DNA of 40,509 nucleotides from Candidatus Cloacimonadota bacterium. Its GTDB lineage: Bacteria; Cloacimonadota; Cloacimonadia; Cloacimonadales; JAJBBL01. The notes beneath the pieces are model-generated. The model searched no databases. It worked only from the letters and a program-made list of their open reading frames with translations, and was not told the DNA's origin. The DNA lies in NCBI GenBank assembly GCA_019429305.1, contig JAHYIR010000018.1:1-40509 (forward strand), in the 5' to 3' direction. The position numbers and the translations under genes were made by a program. This document shows positions 28,092 through 35,833 of this stretch, piece after piece; the first letter of the stretch is position 1, and each line of letters starts with the position of its first letter.

Positions 28092-31000
28092 TTATCCGTA
28101 CATTAACCTTAGCTTGATCATTAAACAGCTCTTTTACCCTCGAATTGAATTTTGAGCCCGGGAAAAAACTGTACTTCTGAGGTGTGATCTGCAAATAGTC
28201 ATACTTTGAGGTCTTAACGTTAAGGTTGATATAAAATTTTCCCGGTGACTCACGAGCTATATCTTCTAATGCCCCTATCATATCATGATTGAGTAATTCC
28301 TGCTTAATATCCATTGTAATTTCACCTTTGAAGTATTTTGCCAGTTCGTCAAAGCAGAGAATTTTATCGGGATAGATTCGTAGTATTGATGTATCAAAGT
28401 TATTTCCCACACCACGATAATCATTAGTTTTTCCAATAATGAGATATTTTCTTCCCTCATTCATGAGAGGTTCAAATTTTGCCACACTGCGATTAGGGAT
28501 TGCAACTTCAAATCTACCATATTGGTCTTCCATGACCATCACATATGGTACTTTGTTTCTATTATCTTTCCTTTTAATAATCTCGCTTACAACTCCGGCA
28601 ATTAATATCCTTTCTTTAGTATTAACTGCTCTCCTTTCCGAATATTTCTTTGTATTCATATTAGTAAAATATTCAATCTCTGTCTGGTATTTAAAAAGAG
28701 GGTGTCCGGAGAAATAGAATCCGAGTACCAGTTTTTCTTTTTCCAATTTCTCGGTCAAAGTCCACTCGTTTCTTTGCGGTAACATAGGTTTACAACCATT
28801 GGGAACAGATCCATCATCATCATCATCTTCCAGAATTGTGAATAGAGTTTGTTGTCCCCTCTTGCGTTCACTGCTGACACTATTGCCGTATTCAATAGCA
28901 CAATCAAGCCCTGCTGTTTTTTCCGAACGATTCCCTTCCAACTCATCAAGTGCTCCGGCATATATTAAACTCTCTATCACAGCCCTGTTGACAGCAGTAA
29001 GGTCTATCCGTGAGCAGAATTCGAATAAATCTTGGAAATTGCCATTTTCCTCACGTTCTTCAATTATCTTCTGGATAGCTACATCGCCGACATTTTTAAT
29101 CCCTCTTAAACCAAAGAGTATTTTATCTCCTTGCACAGTAAAATCTTTTAGGCAGAGATTTATATTGGGAGGGATAACCTCTATTCCCATATTTTTACAC
29201 TCTTCTAAGAAATAAGGGATTTTAGCCGGATCATTCTCCAGAGATAAGATAGCAGCCATAAATTCAATCGGATAATGACTTTTCAAGAAAGCTGTTTGAA
29301 AGGCAACATAGGCATAGCAAACTGAATGGCTCTTATTAAAGGCATATTTGGCAAATTCTATACACTTATCCCAGATCTTTGCTATTGTCTCTTCCGGAAC
29401 CCCTTTATCTTGAGCACCTTTAAAATACTTAGATTTTAGTTGGTGCATAACTTCCATATTCTTTTTTCCCATAGACTTGCGAAGAGTATCTGCCTCTCCT
29501 CCCGTAAAACCAGCCATTTCTCTGGAAATCTGCATTACCTGTTCCTGATAGACTATAACTCCATAGGTCTCTTTCAGTACTTTCTCTATGAGTGAATGAT
29601 CATAATTTACCTCTTCCTGCCCGTTTTTACGTCTGATGTAGGAATCGATATATTGCATCGGACCAGGTCGGTAAAGTGCTACCATCGCTACTAGATCAGA
29701 AAAAACATTTGGTTTGAGGTCTTTTAAGTATTTTTTCATTCCGGCAGATTCAAATTGAAATATGCCGTCTGTCTGACCTTTGGAAAACAATTTATACGTT
29801 TTACTGTCTGTCAGATCGACATTATCAATATCAAGTTCAATCCCTTGTGATTCCTTTATCAACTTTAAAGTTCTCTTAATAATCGTTAATGTTTTCAACC
29901 CTAAAATATCCATTTTCATCATCTTCAGAAAACTAAGCCATTTTCCTTCATACTGGACTAAAACAGCCGGTGGTCCTACTTTTTGATTACTGATAGCTAA
30001 TGGAACATAATTAGAGAGATCGTCCGGTCCGATAACTACACCCGCAGCATGGATCCCATGTTGCCGAATCAAACCCTCTAACACCAAGCCATATTTGATA
30101 ATCGATGAATAGAGGGGATTGTTATCCATTAACTCCCTGAATTCGGAATAATCTTCCAGACACTTTTCCAGGGTAATTTTGGGAATATTCGGCATCAGCT
30201 TAGTTATCTTATTCGCTTCAGCAGCAGGGATTTCCAAAACTCTAGCTACATCCTTGATGACTGACTTAGCCGCCAAGGTATTAAATGTAATTATTTGCGA
30301 GACACTGTTTCTTCCATACATTCTGATAACATAATCGATGATTTTGTTTCTCCCCTCAGCGCAAAAGTCGATATCAATATCAGGCATCTCGATACGGTCA
30401 GGATTAAGAAATCTTTCAAAGAATAGATTATGTGGCAAAGGATCTATTTTCGTAATACCTAATAGATAAGAAACTATACTACCTGCAGCAGAACCTCTAC
30501 CCGGTCCAACAGGAATATCATTTGCTCTGGCTGCATCAACAATGTCCTTAACTACCAGAAAATAGTTTTCGTAACCAAGATTATTAATGACCTGCAACTC
30601 ATACTCTAACCTTTCTTTAATCTCATTAGTAACTTGCGGATACAAAATAGGTAGGTTATCAAAACACAACTTCCTCAGATATGTTGTGTTATCGTTATAT
30701 TCTTGTGGAAGCCGGCATTTAGGAATCAGAAAAGATTGATAGTTTAGTGTGAAATCGATCTGCTCTGCTATCTTTATTGTGTTCTCGTAAGCCGCCGGTT
30801 CGTTGGGAAATAATCCTCGCATCTCCTCTTCTGTTTTGAAGTATAGTTGATCAGTTTCATACTTCAACCGGTTAGTGTCTTTTTGTGTTTTGGCAGTCTG
30901 AATACAAAGCAGAATGTCGTGGGCTTCAGCATCCTCTTTTTGTAAATAGTGACAGTCGTTGGTTACAACAAGCGGTGTATCAGTTCTTTTTGCCAAGTCA

Positions 31001-31563
31001 CATAAATCCGGAATGACTATCTTTTCCTCTTCCAGGCCATGATCCATTATCTCAATATAGAACCTGTCTGGGAAAATTTCTTTGTAAAAATCAACAACCT
31101 TTTCTGCTTCTTTTGTTCTCTTTTCTAATAATAATGACGGAATTTCCCCTTTAAGACAGGCAGATAAACATATCAACCCTTCTGAATACTCTCTCAGAAG
31201 ATTTTTGCTAATTCTCGGTTTGTAATAAAATCCCTCAAGATAGGATCGCGATGATAGTTTAATCAGATTTTGATAGCCAACACTGTTTTGTACAAGAAGA
31301 ATCAGATGATGTCGTCGATCATTCTTTGCTGCCGGACTATCCAGATCATTATTGATTATATATGCTTCGATCCCAATGATTGGTTTAACACCATTTTGCA
31401 GAGCAGTCTCGTAAAAATCTATTGCCCCTGCCATCGTACCATGATCAGTGATAGCTACAGCGGGCATTCCATATTGCTTAGTCAGATTGATTATTTTGTC
31501 AGTCCGGCAAGCACCGTCCAAAGCGCTGTATTGAGTATGATTATGTAAGTGAATAAACCCCAT
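28078..31563 (-). CDS. dnaE: DNA polymerase III alpha subunit
   Basis: A 1161-residue replicative polymerase of the DnaE1 type. The N-terminal PHP domain retains the metal-site motifs (HLHNHTQYS, TDHGTM, RRHHLIL, NDCHYL...AHD), so it is not obviously inactivated as in E. coli. The palm has GPGRGSAAGSIVSY and PDIDIDF (near residue 400) with the catalytic Asp residues, the fingers have NKSHSVCYAYVAFQTAFLK, and an OB-fold region is seen near 980-1060 (ILIAGVVSEIIKRKD...YGRFEVAIPN). Length fits the family. The ATG at 31563 has AGG at good distance; a TTG two codons upstream (31569) is less likely. The end overlaps the first GWxTD gene by 14 bp. Confidence 0.95.
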   Translation of the reverse strand: MGFIHLHNHTQYSALDGACRTDKIINLTKQYGMPAVAITDHGTMAGAIDFYETALQNGVKPIIGIEAYIINNDLDSPAAKNDRRHHLILLVQNSVGYQNLIKLSSRSYLEGFYYKPRISKNLLREYSEGLICLSACLKGEIPSLLLEKRTKEAEKVVDFYKEIFPDRFYIEIMDHGLEEEKIVIPDLCDLAKRTDTPLVVTNDCHYLQKEDAEAHDILLCIQTAKTQKDTNRLKYETDQLYFKTEEEMRGLFPNEPAAYENTIKIAEQIDFTLNYQSFLIPKCRLPQEYNDNTTYLRKLCFDNLPILYPQVTNEIKERLEYELQVINNLGYENYFLVVKDIVDAARANDIPVGPGRGSAAGSIVSYLLGITKIDPLPHNLFFERFLNPDRIEMPDIDIDFCAEGRNKIIDYVIRMYGRNSVSQIITFNTLAAKSVIKDVARVLEIPAAEANKITKLMPNIPKITLEKCLEDYSEFRELMDNNPLYSSIIKYGLVLEGLIRQHGIHAAGVVIGPDDLSNYVPLAISNQKVGPPAVLVQYEGKWLSFLKMMKMDILGLKTLTIIKRTLKLIKESQGIELDIDNVDLTDSKTYKLFSKGQTDGIFQFESAGMKKYLKDLKPNVFSDLVAMVALYRPGPMQYIDSYIRRKNGQEEVNYDHSLIEKVLKETYGVIVYQEQVMQISREMAGFTGGEADTLRKSMGKKNMEVMHQLKSKYFKGAQDKGVPEETIAKIWDKCIEFAKYAFNKSHSVCYAYVAFQTAFLKSHYPIEFMAAILSLENDPAKIPYFLEECKNMGIEVIPPNINLCLKDFTVQGDKILFGLRGIKNVGDVAIQKIIEEREENGNFQDLFEFCSRIDLTAVNRAVIESLIYAGALDELEGNRSEKTAGLDCAIEYGNSVSSERKRGQQTLFTILEDDDDDGSVPNGCKPMLPQRNEWTLTEKLEKEKLVLGFYFSGHPLFKYQTEIEYFTNMNTKKYSERRAVNTKERILIAGVVSEIIKRKDNRNKVPYVMVMEDQYGRFEVAIPNRSVAKFEPLMNEGRKYLIIGKTNDYRGVGNNFDTSILRIYPDKILCFDELAKYFKGEITMDIKQELLNHDMIGALEDIARESPGKFYINLNVKTSKYDYLQITPQKYSFFPGSKFNSRVKELFNDQAKVNVRINESF

Positions 31564-31635
31564 TTCCAACCTATCTTTTTCTTAACATTGACGTTATCTG
31601 ATATATAAACACTTTGTTCGTCCTCGCTCTAAACA

Positions 31636-31663
31636 ATTAATAAGAATTCACTTTTCCTGTCAA
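31636..31663 (-). promoter_or_regulatory. Candidate promoter for dnaE
   Basis: On the minus strand TTGACA (31658-31663) is a perfect -35 box, followed after 16 bp by ATTAAT (31636-31641, four of six matches to TATAAT), about 72 bp upstream of the dnaE start. Confidence 0.4.
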
Positions 31664-31785
31664 AAGTTAATCCATAAAATCTTTGATATTCTTCGTAACC
31701 CCGATTGGCAAGAGATTTTGTTGTAATCAATACGACAAAAAATTAATAACTCGTATCAAATGTGCTGCTTTAAGTTAGTTAAAAA

Positions 31786-31804
31786 GGGCGACCACCGGTC
31801 GCCC
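31786..31804. repeat. GGGCGACC hairpin repeat
   Basis: Perfect 8-bp arms with a 3-base loop, followed by CCTACA. This 'GGGCGACC...GGTCGCCCCTACA' wording resembles a short palindromic repeat that recurs in unrelated bacterial genomes (recollection, not searched). Confidence 0.65.
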
Positions 31805-31892
31805 CTACAATGTATTTATCTGTTTTATTCTTACTTTTCCGTTTACTCCGCGCTCTTTTTCCCCTCGCTAAACTTCAGTAGGTTTTTTCTCC

Positions 31893-31920
31893 GATCACTG
31901 ATTACTGATCACAGATCACG
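31893..31920 (+). repeat. GATCACT heptad array
   Basis: Four contiguous 7-base units: GATCACT, GATTACT, GATCACA, GATCACG. Related arrays occur at 39826-39846 and at the right end of the window (40495-40509). Confidence 0.8.
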
Positions 31921-32037
31921 GTTTTATTCTCCCGCTGGGGCATTATTGTACATCCTTTTTTAATCTGTGTGCATCCGTGGTTAATGCTTGCTCCTCTTAC
32001 AATAGACTTGCTATCCTCCTCCGAGCTTTTCTACCTA

Positions 32038-33579
32038 CTACATACTTTTCCCAATATGCCCTTTACCAACACCCTTGACCTTACATCCAAGCTGTAAATA
32101 CTGTCCTATCTTCTTATCGGTCAAGAAATTGGAACAATCAATGATCAATGGCTTTTTACCTGATAACTTTACAATTTCAGTCGGATTATACTCTATGTAT
32201 TCATTGTGCCCGACTGCGAAAATTATTACATCTGCTTCTCTTAAAGCTTTCTTTTTATCACTGAGTACTGGAATGTTCTCCATTTCAGCCCAATAATCAA
32301 CATAAGGATCATGTACTTTTGCAATAGCCCAAGACTCATTGAGAATTCTCACTAATGTCTCTGATGGAGAATGTCGGGTGTCTCCTAATTCTTCCAAATA
32401 TGATACACCCAAGACACATACGACGACATCTTCTAGCTGTGGAAACTCTTCTTTTATCAATTCAATTGTGTGTAAAGGCATAGTATCATTAATATTCACC
32501 GAATTAATAGCCATTTTCAAGGAACTGTTGAGATTAAAAATTGCATTCATAGCCCAGTTAGCAAGTACAGGATCCTTTGTCAGGCAATACCCGCCTACCC
32601 CTAAACTCGGTCTCAGCAGATTATCGTGTGTTCCCTTTCTTTTTCTGATCGCTTCTCTAACCTTGAAAATATCTACTCCGATTTTCTCAGCAAATTTTGC
32701 CCATTCCAATGTGAGAGCAATGTTGGTAGCCCGATATGAATTTTCCATCACCTTTGCCAACTCAGAGGCATTAGTATTCTCCAACTCTGTTAACGGGAAA
32801 TTTTTCGTATCTAAAACCCGATTTAGAAACTCTTTCGCCAATTCCTTACTCTTCTCGTTTACGCCAGAATAGACTCGCCAGAAGTTTCTGATCGACTTAA
32901 CATAGTTTGCCCCCGGCATTACTCTTTCATAAGAATGAGCTATCAACGGCGGGTTCTTTTTAATATTTATCCCTCTTTTAATAAATTCTTCTTCTATGAT
33001 CGGTTTTACAACTTTCTCACAAGTTCCCGGTGGAACTGTTGTTTCCACCAATATCATACATTCCGGTTGGATATGTTTACCGAGCGTTCGCATTCCATCA
33101 CGAAAAGCTGATAGGTCACAGTACCCTCTCTCTGCTTCTCCAAAAGCCGGTTTAGTTGCATCGAGTTGAATATCTACAACAACTATATCGGCAACTTCAA
33201 AGGCATAATTCAACCAGGTTGCCCGGAAACTTTTCTTCTTTACAACAGTCCTCTTGAATATCTCCGGAACCTCATCATCGGATGATTTAACAGGCGAAAC
33301 ACCACTGTTTATTACCGGCACTTTCCAATAAGATCTGGCAGAAGCTCTCTGCTGACCATGAACGAAAAACAACGGTTCTCCTTTTTCATTTTCCGCATCT
33401 GCTATTACAGTTGCCATCATACAACCAACAAAACCCATACCCTGTACTGCAACTATTTTTCTTCCTAACTGTTTCTGCTCCTGAGTGATCTTTTCCAGCA
33501 ATTTCCTCTCTTTTTGAGAATCCTTTTCAGTGGGGAGCACATATTCCTTCCCATCCGGTGCTAAAGAGATATTCTTCAT
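32038..33579 (-). CDS. Nucleotide-sugar dehydrogenase (UDP-glucose/GDP-mannose dehydrogenase family)
   Basis: A 513-residue NAD-dependent enzyme that would oxidise a nucleotide sugar to its uronic acid for surface polysaccharide. The Rossmann motif is QGMGFVGCMMATVIA near residues 46-60. The central helix has ELAKVMENSYRATNIAL and the catalytic Cys lies in GVGGYCLTKDP near residue 330. The C-terminal domain has VCVLGVSYLEELGDTRHSPS and VHDPYV. It is longer than typical UGD or WecC (about 430) because of an N-terminal extension of about 40 residues and an insertion near 70-110 (SYWKVPVINSG...VKSSDDEV). The start has GGAAGG upstream. The exact sugar cannot be told from sequence. Confidence 0.87.
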   Translation of the reverse strand: MKNISLAPDGKEYVLPTEKDSQKERKLLEKITQEQKQLGRKIVAVQGMGFVGCMMATVIADAENEKGEPLFFVHGQQRASARSYWKVPVINSGVSPVKSSDDEVPEIFKRTVVKKKSFRATWLNYAFEVADIVVVDIQLDATKPAFGEAERGYCDLSAFRDGMRTLGKHIQPECMILVETTVPPGTCEKVVKPIIEEEFIKRGINIKKNPPLIAHSYERVMPGANYVKSIRNFWRVYSGVNEKSKELAKEFLNRVLDTKNFPLTELENTNASELAKVMENSYRATNIALTLEWAKFAEKIGVDIFKVREAIRKRKGTHDNLLRPSLGVGGYCLTKDPVLANWAMNAIFNLNSSLKMAINSVNINDTMPLHTIELIKEEFPQLEDVVVCVLGVSYLEELGDTRHSPSETLVRILNESWAIAKVHDPYVDYWAEMENIPVLSDKKKALREADVIIFAVGHNEYIEYNPTEIVKLSGKKPLIIDCSNFLTDKKIGQYLQLGCKVKGVGKGHIGKSM

Positions 33580-34142
33580 ACTTAACCTTCCTTTTCTTGA
33601 ATTAATTGGAAAAAATTAGACCCTGTAGAATTGGCAAGGAAAAGTTGACTTCTAAACTCAATCCGGGAAGAAAAGAAAAATTGTGCATCCCACAGAAGCA
33701 AAGCAGGCCTCACCCACGGATGCACACAGATAACTGCTTTTTAACCGTTTGATCTATTTTTTACGGTTAAATCAGTGTTCTACACTCTTCCTGCTATACT
33801 CCCTTTGGGTTTTCATTAGTAACTAATCGCTGGTAATTATAACCATTTATTACTTGCTTAACTCCAATAGCACCCTGAAGGAGTGCCATCTGATAGCCTG
33901 CGACTTCAGTCGCAGGTATTGGTCACAGACCAATTTGGGTGGCGGGCGGGTATAGATCATCTTTATTCCAGACATTGAAATGTCTGGCTATCTTATTTCA
34001 TACCCCTCCGGGGCATTTATTCCCTTCTTGCTACTCTTCCAATGGAATTGCTACCCTTTATTCCAATGATTTTCATTGACTGTCTTACCCTCGAAAATTT
34101 TATGTTTTTTTATTATCAATGACACTTTAAATGGAGGAATAA
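33580..34142. other. Intergenic repeat region upstream of metK
   Basis: No credible gene and no recognisable SAM riboswitch. It holds a reverse-oriented fragment of the decamer module (CCACGGATGCACACAG near 33716), a degenerate CTAGTAG-like heptad stretch (TTAGTAA CTAATCG CTGGTAA, about 33807-33830), a cluster of four hairpins at 33897-34013, and a CCAATGGAATTGCT module near 34039. The metK ribosome binding site GGAGG closes the region. Confidence 0.72.
33897..34013. repeat. Cluster of four small hairpins
   Basis: Four perfect inverted repeats in 117 bp: CCTGCGACT/AGTCGCAGG (33897-33916), TTGGTC/GACCAA (33919-33933), CCAGACATT/AATGTCTGG (33968-33987) and CCCC/GGGG (34003-34013), with GGGTGGCGGGCGGG between the second and third. 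A related stretch with GACCAATATTGGATGGTGGGTGGG is at about 37293-37318. It resembles REP-like clusters, but no RAYT transposase is visible. Confidence 0.7.
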
Positions 34143-35102
34143 ATGATTAGAACAGCTGAATGTGTATCTCCGATGCATCCTGATAAAATGTGTGACCGCA
34201 TCTCGGACGCAATTCTCGATGCAGCTCTTAAGGAAGACCCTAAATCCCGCTCTGCTGTCGAAGTTATGGGTGGACACGGTATTGTAACTATAACCGGCGA
34301 AATGACTACTCATACCTATGTCAATGTCCGTGACATAGTAAATAGAATAGTAATAACAAAATATGGCATACAGAGTAATATAGTTCGTCAATCTCCGGAA
34401 ATATCTCGGGGTGTAGATGTTGGTGGAGCAGGCGATCAGGGAATTATGGTCGGTTATGCCTGTGCTGAAAATGAAGCTATGATCCCTCAAGAACTATATC
34501 TCGCTCGTAGTCTCTGTCGCTTTTTATATCACGAATATCCCTATGATGGAAAGACTCAGATCACTCTTAATAATGAAGGTCAGATAACTGCCGTAGTTGC
34601 AAGTTTTCAAAACTCTGAACAGGAAATACTCTCCGATTTGACTAAAGAGTGGGCTAAGAATAATAATCTGGTATTGTCCCATAACTATCTCTATTTTAAT
34701 CCGGCAGGAGATTGGGAAGTAGGAGGATTTGAGGCAGATACAGGTCTAACCGGTAGGAAATTGATCATAGATAATTACGGACCTCGTATCCCTATAGGCG
34801 GTGGAGCATATTCCGGAAAAGATGCCACCAAAGTTGATCGCAGTGCCGCTTATATGGCTCGCAAGATTGCCGTAGATATGCTTCGTCAAAAAGGTGCTCA
34901 AGAGGTTCTCGTTTATCTTGCCTACGCCATCGGAGTCGTTGAGCCAGTGATGGCAGTCGCTAAAATTGACGGCATTGACGAGAAAATAAATGGGTATAAC
35001 CTAACTCCCAGAGGCATAATTGACTTTCTCGGACTTGAGAAACCGATCTTCGAAGCCACTGCAGAATGGGGTCATTACGGTAATAACTTCCCTTGGGAAT
35101 AA
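34143..35102 (+). CDS. metK: S-adenosylmethionine synthetase, compact form
   Basis: A 319-residue methionine adenosyltransferase, about 65 residues shorter than E. coli MetK. Core motifs are kept in frame: SPMHPDKMCDRISDAILDA (H12 equivalent to the ATP-binding His), GGHGIVTITGEMTT, GGAGDQGIMVGYA, FNPAGDWEVGG, DTGLTGRKLIIDNYGP and GGGAYSGKDATKVDRSAAY with the P-loop. The end is GHYGNNFPWE without the usual C-terminal tail. Shortening is spread over the loop before QSPEISRGVD (the IGY...GFD segment is missing), the central domain and the C-terminus, so this is a compact variant and not a frameshifted gene. It should make SAM from methionine and ATP. GGAGG supports the start. Confidence 0.9.
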   Translation: MIRTAECVSPMHPDKMCDRISDAILDAALKEDPKSRSAVEVMGGHGIVTITGEMTTHTYVNVRDIVNRIVITKYGIQSNIVRQSPEISRGVDVGGAGDQGIMVGYACAENEAMIPQELYLARSLCRFLYHEYPYDGKTQITLNNEGQITAVVASFQNSEQEILSDLTKEWAKNNNLVLSHNYLYFNPAGDWEVGGFEADTGLTGRKLIIDNYGPRIPIGGGAYSGKDATKVDRSAAYMARKIAVDMLRQKGAQEVLVYLAYAIGVVEPVMAVAKIDGIDEKINGYNLTPRGIIDFLGLEKPIFEATAEWGHYGNNFPWE

Positions 35103-35207
35103 TCACATAGTAACAGAATTTTCGAATTATATGACACTTTTCTCTGTGTCATTTCGACTGAATACACCTTTATTTGTTATCTCGACTGGAGTGACACTCC
35201 TCCATTT

Positions 35208-35415
35208 TGTCATCTCGACTGGAGAAAGATTCACGCAGTGAGTCTTTCGTAACCGAGGAAATTCCTTCTTTGTGGCTGCTTCCGAGCTCGACGAAGTCAA
35301 TGGAGAGATCTCAGCACCGACCAGAATAATAAATCAACAATACAGATTGCTTAACCAACCACCGTGATGAGATGTCTCGACTACTCTTCGCTCCGCTCGA
35401 CATGACAAAAAGGGG
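35208..35415 (+). repeat. TCATCTCGACTGG direct repeat, copy 1
   Basis: A 208-bp unit from TGTCATCTCGACTGG to GACATGACAAAAAGGGG. It is about 90% identical by eye to copy 2, with one 10-bp insertion (CTCTTCGCTC region near 35384). The unit's ends are themselves inverted (TGTCATCTCGA.../...CTCGACATGACA). Confidence 0.88.
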
Positions 35416-35443
35416 GCTTCTCATAACATGACGCTTTTCACTG

Positions 35444-35641
35444 TGTCATCTCGACTGGAGAAAGATTCACGTAGTGAGTCTTTCGCAACCGAGGAAATTC
35501 CTTCTTTGTGGCTGCTTCCGACCTCGACGAAGTCAATGGAGAGATTTCAGAACCGACCAAAGTATTAAAAACATAATACAGATTGCTTAACCAACCACCG
35601 TGATGAGATGTCTCGACTACGCTCGACATGACAAAAAGGGG
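35444..35641 (+). repeat. TCATCTCGACTGG direct repeat, copy 2
   Basis: A 198-bp second copy in the same orientation, starting 28 bp after copy 1. It differs mainly by scattered substitutions and lacks the 10-bp insertion. The 'TCATCTCGACTGGAG...' wording belongs to a repeat style seen in many Bacteroidetes-like genomes (recollection). Confidence 0.88.
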
Positions 35642-35833
35642 ATAGTGCTTCACTCGAACCTAGGAAAACGCTTCATCGTGGTTACTTCCGATCCTTCGAC
35701 AAGCTCAGGACAGGGTTGACGCAGTCACATGACAAAAGTTAGTTAGGAGATATTGACTACATTAACTTAACTTGACACAACAAAGGTAAATAAACATATT
35801 TGAAACCTCTACAAACAAAGTATAGGAATAAAC

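Larger units (their letters stand above)
31564..32037. other. Intergenic repeat region between dnaE and the nucleotide-sugar dehydrogenase gene
   Basis: No credible gene. It contains the candidate dnaE promoter, a perfect 8-bp hairpin GGGCGACC/GGTCGCCC at 31786-31804, a GATCACT-type heptad array at 31893-31920, a CATCC...AATCTGTGT.CATCCGTGGTTAATGC decamer module at about 31951-31986, and a CTACCTA/CTACATA heptad pair at about 32028-32043 that runs into the end of the neighbouring gene. The order of modules matches that in the 39-40 kb region. Confidence 0.75.
35103..35833. other. Intergenic region dominated by a duplicated 200-bp repeat
   Basis: No credible gene. Partial TCATYTCGACTG units at about 35147 and 35178 lead into a full unit at 35208-35415, a 28-bp spacer and a second full unit at 35444-35641. 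A degraded remnant (CTTCCGATCCTTCGACAAGC near 35685) follows. Short reading frames inside are composed of the repeat and are not believable. Confidence 0.8.

Noticed and set aside
31760-31963. 67-residue plus-strand open frame
   Set aside because: It is made of the GGGCGACC hairpin and GATCACT heptads; coding is not credible.
33580-34142. SAM-sensing riboswitch ahead of metK
   Set aside because: The hairpins there are separate simple palindromes with no SAM-I/SAM-II type core that I could recognise, and the same hairpin wording recurs away from metK.
34116-34490. 124-residue minus-strand open frame over the start of metK
   Set aside because: It is antisense to conserved MetK motifs and its translation shows no domain.
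34143-35102. MetK truncated by frameshift
   Set aside because: Motifs from the N-terminal His to the C-terminal GHYGNNFPWE are all in one frame, and shortening is spread over several loops.
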